Made by a program: the position numbers and the translations under genes
NCBI GenBank assembly: GCA_946187475.1
Contig: CAMHRJ010000114.1
Coordinates: 1 to 7,074, forward strand
DNA from: an uncultured Clostridia bacterium
Lineage (GTDB): Bacteria; Bacillota; Clostridia; Oscillospirales; Oscillospiraceae
Direction of reading: 5' to 3'
DNA: 7,074 nt
Part shown: piece by piece, positions 1-4,553 of the stretch
Layout: the number at the start of each line of letters is the position of its first letter
How positions within the stretch are numbered: the first letter of the stretch is position 1
The notes under the pieces: generated by a model
What the model saw: the letters and a program-made list of their open reading frames with translations, nothing else
Database searches by the model: none
What the model was told of the DNA's origin: nothing

Positions 1-865
1 GCAGCGCCGCGACGCCGGCAACCACCGGCGCGGCAAAGCTGGTGCCGCTGCTGAGGGTGACGGTGCCGGGCAATCTGCCGAGACTGTAAACGCCGACGCC
101 GGGGGCGGCCACAAAGACATGGTCATTCTTGTTGGAGGTGACGCTGCGGATCAGATCCTTGTCCACAGAGGAGACGGAAATGACGCCGTCATAAGAGGCG
201 GGGTATACCAGCTCATTATCTCCGGAGTTGCCGGCAGCAGCCACGATGATGACTCCCTCATCCACAGCGTGCTGAATAGCGGCCTGGACCTCCGGCACGA
301 TCACCGGATCGCCGGCGCTGATGTTGAGGATGTCACAGTGGTATTCATCCACCGCGGCGTAAATGCCGGCAGTCAGAGCGGCAAAGTCCGTATCCGAGGT
401 GGCGTAGCTCTTGATCGGCGCAATGGTGACGCCGGGGGCAATGCCCGCGATGCCCACGTGGTTGTCCTTCGTTGCGCCGATGATGCCGGCGATGAAGGTG
501 CCGTGGCCGATGGTGTCCGTTACGCCGGTGCCTCCGACGCAGTTTTTACCGGGCATGATGCGGTCCTTGTCGATGTCCATGGTCGTGTCGGACAGACCCG
601 AGTCCACAATCGCCACGACCACGCCCTTGCCGGTGAGACCGGAGCGCCAGGCCTCCTCCATCCCGATGGTCTTCAGATTCCACTGCAGAGCGGAAAAGGG
701 GTCGTTGGAGATGCCCTTCAGGCTGCTGGAGATGCTGCTCTCCTTGACTTCGGTAAACTGATAATCGCTTGGCGTATCAGCCGCGAAGGCCGAAAGGCCG
801 AACAGCGGCACGAGCAGACACAGGACCATCAGCAGGGCGAGAGCCTTGCGGAAGGTGTTTTTCAT
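1..865 (-). CDS. Secreted S8 subtilisin-like serine protease, copy 1 (3' end outside window)
   Basis: This is an exported endopeptidase of the subtilase (S8) family, expected to cut proteins outside the cell. 288 residues are visible; the C-terminus runs off the left edge. Residues 1-29 are a signal peptide: a basic start (MKNTFRK), a Leu/Val-rich core and SAFA before the likely cleavage site. The catalytic triad is complete: Asp88 in IVDSG, His121 in GHGTF and Ser276 in SGTSFAAP. The oxyanion-hole Asn213 lies in AAGNSG. Only about 25 residues separate the signal peptide from the catalytic core (NDPFSALQW), so the usual I9 inhibitor propeptide is missing. The start is set by AAGGAGA six bases upstream. 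It begins 29 bases after the stop of the other S8 gene with no promoter between, so the two form an operon. The copies are clear paralogues, sharing VPLFGLSA in the signal peptide and most active-site blocks, but with divergent substrate-loop regions. Family assignment is very secure; the substrate is unknown. Confidence 0.95.
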   Translation of the reverse strand, partial: MKNTFRKALALLMVLCLLVPLFGLSAFAADTPSDYQFTEVKESSISSSLKGISNDPFSALQWNLKTIGMEEAWRSGLTGKGVVVAIVDSGLSDTTMDIDKDRIMPGKNCVGGTGVTDTIGHGTFIAGIIGATKDNHVGIAGIAPGVTIAPIKSYATSDTDFAALTAGIYAAVDEYHCDILNISAGDPVIVPEVQAAIQHAVDEGVIIVAAAGNSGDNELVYPASYDGVISVSSVDKDLIRSVTSNKNDHVFVAAPGVGVYSLGRLPGTVTLSSGTSFAAPVVAGVAAL

Positions 866-894
866 ATTCGTTCTCCTTGTCGCTTACCGGGATA

Positions 895-1995
895 TCAAAG
901 CGAGAAGCTCGGATTCCAGCCCTTGAAGAGATTGCGGATGATGCTCTGGAACAGATCGCGGATCCAGCTGAAATCGAAGATGCTCCAGCCGGTGCCGGGA
1001 TTGTCGGGCTGATCGGGCTCGTCGGGAGCGGTGGTGTCGTTGAGCTCGCAGCCCCACTTTTCAGCGGCGTAACGGAGGGCATCGGGAATCTGAAGCAGGC
1101 CGTATCCGGCATAATCCTCTCCGGCAAGCTCCCGGCTGGTGGCAATCAGAATCTCCTTGAACTCCGCGATGTCCATGTCGGGGTTCATCTGCTTGAGCAG
1201 CGCGGCCAGACCGGCCACGTAGGGCGTGGAGAAGCTGGTGCCGTCCATCGTGGTGACGACGCCCGGCAGGAGACTGAGGCTCGCAACCTTCTCGGCGGGC
1301 GCCACAACGAACACGCTGTCGTTCTTGTTGGAAAATACGCTGACGTTCAGATTCTGATCCACGCCGCCGACGCCGATGACGGAGTCATAGGCAGCGGGAT
1401 AGTTGTACTGGGCAGGCGTACTGCTGTCGCCCTCGTTGCCGACGGAAGCGACCACAATCACACCGGCGGCGGCAGCGGCTTCGACGGCGTCCTTGAGATC
1501 CGCCTTCCGGTCGCTGGGCGTGCCCATGCTCATGTTGATGACCTGACATCCGGCCTCCACGCAGTCATAGACCGCCTGAGCCATGTCGCTCAGAGCCTTG
1601 ACGATGAAGAAATCGCACTCAGGCGCCACGCCGGCGATGCCGACGCGGTTGTCCTTCGCCGCGCCGATGATGCCGGCCACAAAGGTGCCGTGGCCCTCAA
1701 TGTCGGTGGCGGAGTCGCCGACGGAGCCGGTGTAATTCTTGCCGGCCTGCACGCGGCTTTTGGCAATATCCCCCGTGAGGGTGGAAAGGCCGCTGTCGAT
1801 GATGCCGACCTTGACGCCCTTGCCGGTGGGCCCCATGCCCCATGCCTCGTCCATGCCGACGGCCTTCATGCCCCACTGCTTGGTGGAGCCGGGGTCGTTG
1901 GTCATCTTGTCCACTGCCAGCGCGGAGAGGCCGAACAACGGCACGACCATGCACAGAACCAGCAGCATGGCAAGAATTTTTTTCCTCAGTTTCAT
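895..1995 (-). CDS. Secreted S8 subtilisin-like serine protease, copy 2 (complete)
   Basis: This complete 366-residue extracellular subtilase has a signal peptide at residues 1-27 (basic MKLRKK, hydrophobic core, ALA cleavage motif). The catalytic domain spans about 33-315 with Asp67 (IIDSG), His102 (EGHGT), oxyanion Asn187 (VGNEG) and Ser254 (DGTSFSTP), so it should be active. The core begins within about 10 residues of the cleavage site, leaving no room for an I9 propeptide, unlike most secreted subtilisins. After the catalytic domain comes an acidic, Pro-rich linker (about 319-336). A 30-residue tail rich in Trp, Phe, Ile and Arg (337-366) follows and resembles an amphipathic surface-binding helix. 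The start is preceded by AAGGAGGA five bases away and by a good promoter at 2048-2076. It is the first gene of a two-gene unit with the downstream paralogue. The role is inferred as surface or extracellular proteolysis; nutrient peptide supply or processing of partner proteins are both possible. Confidence 0.96.
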   Translation of the reverse strand: MKLRKKILAMLLVLCMVVPLFGLSALAVDKMTNDPGSTKQWGMKAVGMDEAWGMGPTGKGVKVGIIDSGLSTLTGDIAKSRVQAGKNYTGSVGDSATDIEGHGTFVAGIIGAAKDNRVGIAGVAPECDFFIVKALSDMAQAVYDCVEAGCQVINMSMGTPSDRKADLKDAVEAAAAAGVIVVASVGNEGDSSTPAQYNYPAAYDSVIGVGGVDQNLNVSVFSNKNDSVFVVAPAEKVASLSLLPGVVTTMDGTSFSTPYVAGLAALLKQMNPDMDIAEFKEILIATSRELAGEDYAGYGLLQIPDALRYAAEKWGCELNDTTAPDEPDQPDNPGTGWSIFDFSWIRDLFQSIIRNLFKGWNPSFSL

Positions 1996-2000
1996 ATTCT

Positions 2001-2008
2001 TCCTCCTT
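2001..2008 (-). promoter_or_regulatory. Strong ribosome binding site of S8 protease copy 2
   Basis: AAGGAGGA (read on the minus strand) sits five bases before the ATG at 1995. It is a near-perfect Shine-Dalgarno sequence and fixes the start codon. Confidence 0.85.
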
Positions 2009-2047
2009 AATGCATTATTAGAAAAATGAATACTTTCGGCTGTTGAT

Positions 2048-2076
2048 ATTATAACATAGTTTTGTCCCTGTGTATA
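2048..2076 (-). promoter_or_regulatory. Extended -10 promoter of the S8 protease pair
   Basis: On the minus strand, TATACA (2076-2071, four of six matches to TTGACA) is followed by a 17-base spacer and a perfect TATAAT (2053-2048). The spacer ends in TGT, giving an extended -10 element (TGTTATAAT). The expected transcript start is near 2041, about 45 bases before the protease ATG. The 14 bases AACTATGTTATAAT are identical to those of the SLH gene promoter at 2897-2910. No hairpin terminator lies between the SLH stop and this promoter, so read-through from the SLH gene is also possible. Confidence 0.75.
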
Positions 2077-2109
2077 GCAAAGATCGTTCCTGCTGCAGGG
2101 TCAGGGCTG

Positions 2110-2119
2110 TAAAATTTTA
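2110..2119. promoter_or_regulatory. AT-rich palindrome upstream of the protease promoter
   Basis: TAAAATTTTA is a perfect 10-base palindrome centred about 40 bases upstream of the -35 box of the protease promoter, between the SLH stop codon and that promoter. It could be an operator half or an UP-like element; chance is also possible in an AT-rich intergenic stretch. No known regulator consensus was recognised. Confidence 0.25.
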
Positions 2120-2150
2120 GCACTTGAATTTGTGAAAACAGCCGAATCGG

Positions 2151-2843
2151 TCAGCCTTCTGTCCCGATGGTGTAGAGATTCAGGAAGGTCTGCGCGCACT
2201 CGGCGCGGCTGAGGGTGTCCTGGGGACGGAAGTTGCCCTTGTCGTCGCCGTTCATGATGCCGGTGATTTTGCAGATCAGCACGTTCACAGAGGCCCAGGA
2301 ACTGATGGAGGACGCATCCCGGAACTCATCCTTGAGCATGGCCGAGGCCGTACTGGCGTCCAGCAGCTTGAGCATCCGCGCGGAGGCGCTGTCCAGCTTT
2401 GCCGTGCTCAGCAGGAAGCGAACGATCATGGAGGCCATCTGCTCGCGGGTGATGGGCTTGTTCGGGGAGAAGACGCTGGCGCTGCCGTCGCCGTTGGTCA
2501 CGCCGTTGGTCACACCCCAGATCGCCGCGTCCCGATACCAGCAGCCGGAGTCGTTCGACACGTCGCGGAAGGGGTTGCTTTGGCCGCTCACGCTTGGCTG
2601 GTCGGCCAGACGGTAGAGCACCGTGATGACCATGGCGCGCGTGACGGTGCCGTTGGGATCAAACCGATTGTTGCCGACGCCGTTCATCAGGCCGCTGGCC
2701 TTGACAAAATCCACCGCCTCAGCGTACCACGCGCCGCGGGAGACGTCGGAAAAACCGTTGGCGGGAAAGCTCGCCCCAAAGGCGGAGGCGCCGAGGGCAA
2801 AGACCAGGCACAGCGCCAGCAGCAGGGAAATCATTTTTTTCAT
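2151..2843 (-). CDS. Secreted protein made of three S-layer homology (SLH) motifs
   Basis: This 230-residue exported protein has a signal peptide (about 1-24, basic MKKM, Leu/Ala-rich core, ending SAFGA) followed by three SLH motifs and almost nothing else. SLH1 spans about 31-80 (starts FSDV, contains FDPNGTVTRA), SLH2 about 92-144 (starts FRDV, contains FSPNKPITRE) and SLH3 about 174-224 (starts FRDA, contains FRPQDTLSRAE). SLH triads bind secondary cell-wall polymers and hold proteins on the surface of Gram-positive cells. Here no effector domain is attached, so it may be a wall adaptor, a structural surface protein or a competitor for anchor sites. The start at 2843 is chosen because GGAGG lies seven bases upstream and the signal peptide begins there. 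A 12-codon extension upstream has no ribosome binding site. It has its own promoter and lies just upstream of the S8 protease pair on the same strand. Confidence 0.94.
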   Translation of the reverse strand: MKKMISLLLALCLVFALGASAFGASFPANGFSDVSRGAWYAEAVDFVKASGLMNGVGNNRFDPNGTVTRAMVITVLYRLADQPSVSGQSNPFRDVSNDSGCWYRDAAIWGVTNGVTNGDGSASVFSPNKPITREQMASMIVRFLLSTAKLDSASARMLKLLDASTASAMLKDEFRDASSISSWASVNVLICKITGIMNGDDKGNFRPQDTLSRAECAQTFLNLYTIGTEG

Positions 2844-2850
2844 GTTGAAA

Positions 2851-2855
2851 CCTCC
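2851..2855 (-). promoter_or_regulatory. Ribosome binding site that fixes the SLH protein start
   Basis: GGAGG on the minus strand lies seven bases before the ATG at 2843. It favours this Met over one 12 codons upstream at 2879, which has no purine-rich site in front of it and would place extra residues before the signal peptide. Confidence 0.8.
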
Positions 2856-2896
2856 AAATAAAAATGCAGAAACTCGCATGTCGTTTTGACGATTTG

Positions 2897-2924
2897 ATTA
2901 TAACATAGTTCCCGGAATCTGCAA
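2897..2924 (-). promoter_or_regulatory. Extended -10 promoter of the SLH gene
   Basis: On the minus strand a perfect TATAAT (2902-2897) preceded by TGT forms an extended -10. A weak -35, TTGCAG (2924-2919), lies 16 bases upstream. The core AACTATGTTATAAT (2910-2897) is identical to that of the S8 protease promoter. The expected transcript carries a leader of roughly 45 bases. Confidence 0.7.
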
Positions 2925-2942
2925 GTGCAAAGCCCTTCCGGA

Positions 2943-2972
2943 TTGACGAAATCTGCCTATCTGCGGTATACT
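2943..2972 (+). promoter_or_regulatory. Sigma-A-type promoter of the lipoprotein gene
   Basis: TTGACG (2943-2948, five of six) and TATACT (2967-2972, five of six) are separated by 18 bases. Transcription would start near 2979, about 24 bases before the lipoprotein ATG. Its -35 lies only 18 bases from the -35 of the divergent SLH promoter, so the two may compete for polymerase or share a regulator. Confidence 0.7.
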
Positions 2973-3002
2973 TGAAACAACAACCCGAAAGGAGCGATTG
3001 AC

Positions 3003-3911
3003 ATGAAAAGAATCCTGAGTCTGATGCTCGTGCTGGTCATGATCCTCACGCTGGGCGCCTGCGGAAAGAAAGCCGCGGAGCCTGCCGGGTCTGAGGCTGA
3101 AGATCTGGTCACGATCATGGTCAATATAAAGGGAGTGGACGGCAATGTCGCGATTTCAGATGACGGCACAGAGCCGGTGCTCGATCCGGAGTTTCCCGCG
3201 CAGTCCGCTTATATGAATGTGGAAAAGGGCACGGTCGTCAAAATCCTCGCGGAGCCGGAGGAGGGATATCACTTCTTCAAGTGGACCGTCGACGGGAAAG
3301 AGTATTCGACCGAGCCGCTGATCACCGTCACAGCGGAGGAGGACACGGAGTTTATTGCGGAGTTTCTGCCCGAGGGCAAGGACGGAAAACCCGTGGATCT
3401 CGATGCGGTCAAGACCCTCGGCGATCTGCTTGGGCTGCCTGAGGTCGGAACCAGCCTGACCGGCACGACCTACGTCTATGCGTTTGAGCAGGACGACAAT
3501 ACCTACCGCGCACTCTGCGACGTCCCTGAAGAAACCGCGCAGGCCATCTTTGATCTGGACTTTGACGATCCCGATTATGACAAGAAGCTCAGCGAGCTGA
3601 TTGCGCCGCTCCCGGTCAAGGTCATTGAGAATCTCACCGAGAACATCCCCTCGCAGCAGGAGGCGGATCAGTATCTCGGGAAGACCGGCCAGGAGCTGAT
3701 CGACGACGGCTGGACGGTATACTTCTACAATCTGGATGAGATGCAGTTCGGAATGAACCATGGCGTCTATTCTTACGACATCACATTTGAGGGGAAAATC
3801 AAGGACCCCGACAGCTTCAACGAGGATACGGATATGGGCGGTCTGACGGTAAAAGCCATCACCTGCAGCGGTGTCGGCGACGCCGCCTATGTGGAGATGC
3901 CGGAGGAATGA
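3003..3911 (+). CDS. Lipoprotein with an InlB B-repeat-like segment and an unknown C-terminal domain
   Basis: This 302-residue protein is predicted to be tethered to the outer face of the membrane. Residues 1-19 are a lipoprotein signal ending in the lipobox LGAC; Cys20 would be lipidated. A short Ala/Glu/Ser linker follows. Residues about 35-122 look like a divergent InlB B-repeat: the segment around AEPEEGYHFFKWTVDG and the closing TEFIAEF match the usual pattern of a Gly-Tyr-x-Phe-x-x-Trp core ended by an alternating strand. Residues about 130-302 form an acidic domain that I do not recognise, with two Cys (172 and 288) that could pair. The start is supported by AAGGAG before the ATG and by the promoter at 2943-2972. 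It is followed after two bases by a small ORF with its own ribosome binding site. A role in adhesion or sensing is possible but not shown. Confidence 0.9.
   Translation: MKRILSLMLVLVMILTLGACGKKAAEPAGSEAEDLVTIMVNIKGVDGNVAISDDGTEPVLDPEFPAQSAYMNVEKGTVVKILAEPEEGYHFFKWTVDGKEYSTEPLITVTAEEDTEFIAEFLPEGKDGKPVDLDAVKTLGDLLGLPEVGTSLTGTTYVYAFEQDDNTYRALCDVPEETAQAIFDLDFDDPDYDKKLSELIAPLPVKVIENLTENIPSQQEADQYLGKTGQELIDDGWTVYFYNLDEMQFGMNHGVYSYDITFEGKIKDPDSFNEDTDMGGLTVKAITCSGVGDAAYVEMPEE
3902..3906 (+). promoter_or_regulatory. Ribosome binding site inside the lipoprotein 3' end
   Basis: GGAGG lies within the last codons of the lipoprotein gene, seven bases before ATG 3914 and only one base before ATG 3908. The spacing picks 3914 as the start of the small downstream ORF and suggests translational coupling. 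Confidence 0.6.
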
Positions 3912-3913
3912 GA

Positions 3914-4120
3914 ATGAAAAAAACGTCTCCGTTCTTTTGGCACGTCCATCCGTCTGACCGGGCGGCAATGGAGGAAGAGACCTGCAGAGGCCTCTTTGCC
4001 AACGGACAGGGAATCTGTATGGGCAGCGGTCAGATTTGGCTGCTGGATCCAGGCTATGCGTCGGATGCGGAGCCAAAGCTTGAAATCATTGCAATCAGCG
4101 GCGTGACAAAGGATTCTTAA
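3914..4120 (+). CDS. Small hypothetical protein, 68 residues, coupled to the lipoprotein
   Basis: I do not recognise this protein. It begins MKKTSPFFWHVHPSD and ends ISGVTKDS. It has no signal peptide or membrane helix and contains two Cys (Cys26 and Cys36), two Trp and two His near the N-terminus (HVHPSD). It reads as a soluble cytoplasmic peptide. Support for translation comes from position: GGAGG at ideal distance, a start two bases after the lipoprotein stop, and a terminator hairpin 14 bases after its own stop. The ORF therefore fills the gap between the lipoprotein and the end of the transcript. Against it are its short length and the absence of a known family. It could be a partner or regulator of the lipoprotein, or a remnant of a longer gene. 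Confidence 0.5.
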   Translation: MKKTSPFFWHVHPSDRAAMEEETCRGLFANGQGICMGSGQIWLLDPGYASDAEPKLEIIAISGVTKDS

Positions 4121-4133
4121 TTGAACACGGCAG

Positions 4134-4163
4134 ACGGGGTCTGGCTGAGACAGACCCCGTTTC
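4134..4163 (+). terminator. Hairpin terminator of the lipoprotein unit
   Basis: A perfect 10-base stem, ACGGGGTCTG (4134-4143) with CAGACCCCGT (4151-4160), encloses a seven-base loop and is followed by TTC. The stem is strong and GC-rich but the T-tract is short, so termination may be partial. It lies 14 bases after the small ORF and before the oppositely oriented kinase relic. Confidence 0.7.
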
Positions 4164-4207
4164 AATGACAGTGCAGTATTGACCGGATTGTGCTTGGCCG
4201 CCTGTGA

Positions 4208-4447
4208 TTACCGCAGCATGGCCGCGAGGTGCGGCACCAGCGCTTTGATCTCCAGATCTGCTTTGTTGACGCAGAGATCATAGCAGCGCTTGTCGCCCCA
4301 GGTCTGGCCGGTCGTGTCGTTGTAATACCGGACGCGGCTGGCCATGTCGGCATAGACAAAGATGCGAAACGGCTTGCGCTCGCGCAGATAATAGTCCGCG
4401 CAGCGCCCGACGATCACACAGTCGGAAAGGCTCGCAACTGCGCAATG
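4208..4447 (-). pseudogene. Remnant of a cytidylate kinase-like gene (N-terminus and lid missing)
   Basis: The reading frame on the minus strand ends at a TAA (4210-4208) and shows the C-terminal half of the cytidylate kinase-like family (nucleoside monophosphate kinase fold). Recognisable blocks are VIVGRCADYYLRER, then FRIFVYADMASRVR, then YYNDTTGQTWGD and YDLCVNKADLEI. Family resemblance can be followed back to about 4440 (AVASLSDC); a stop codon at 4450-4448 closes the frame. The P-loop region expected at the N-terminus is absent. In intact relatives, as I recall the family, a lid of roughly 30 residues carrying a DKxR motif lies between the RVR and YYN blocks; here they are joined directly. 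No ribosome binding site or plausible ATG precedes it; only a GTG occurs at 4417. It is best read as a decayed gene, truncated at its 5' end where the dipeptidase leader begins, and not expected to have kinase activity. Confidence 0.75.
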
Positions 4448-4503
4448 TCATTCAGTTAAGGGAAAAGAATCGCGAGAGGCTCCATCGCAAAAGCAAGCTC
4501 TTT

Positions 4504-4532
4504 TTCAACGCTTGTTCGATGATGGGTATTCT
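4504..4532 (+). promoter_or_regulatory. Possible weak promoter of the C69 dipeptidase
   Basis: TTCAAC (4504-4509) and TATTCT (4527-4532) are 17 bases apart. Matches to the consensus are only three and four of six, so this is a tentative call. The 4448-4553 leader shows no better candidate and no clear riboswitch fold; a terminator hairpin at 4134-4163 implies that the dipeptidase needs its own promoter in this stretch. Confidence 0.25.
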
Positions 4533-4553
4533 AATGCAATAGAGGAGAAAACG

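Noticed and set aside
119..1012. Plus-strand open frame of 297 codons opposite S8 copy 1
   Set aside because: Antisense shadow of the catalytic domain; it crosses the start of copy 1 and the operon junction and has no ribosome binding site.
769..2010. Long plus-strand open frame of 413 codons opposite the S8 genes
   Set aside because: It is antisense to two well-supported protease genes, has low-complexity Gly/Ala/Asp/His-rich content and matches no fold; it is a shadow of the GC-biased third codon positions.
3908..3913. ATG at 3908 overlapping the lipoprotein stop (ATGA overlap) as start of the small ORF
   Set aside because: The GGAGG is only one base away from it; the ATG at 3914 has the correct seven-base spacing.
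3156..4076. Minus-strand open frame of 306 codons opposite the lipoprotein
   Set aside because: Antisense to the lipoprotein gene with a clear lipobox and promoter; composition is rich in Arg, Leu and Ile without domain signals.
4512..4553. TTG start 14 codons upstream for the C69 dipeptidase
   Set aside because: It would put polar residues before the signal peptide and has no good ribosome site, while GAGGAG lies six bases before ATG 4554.
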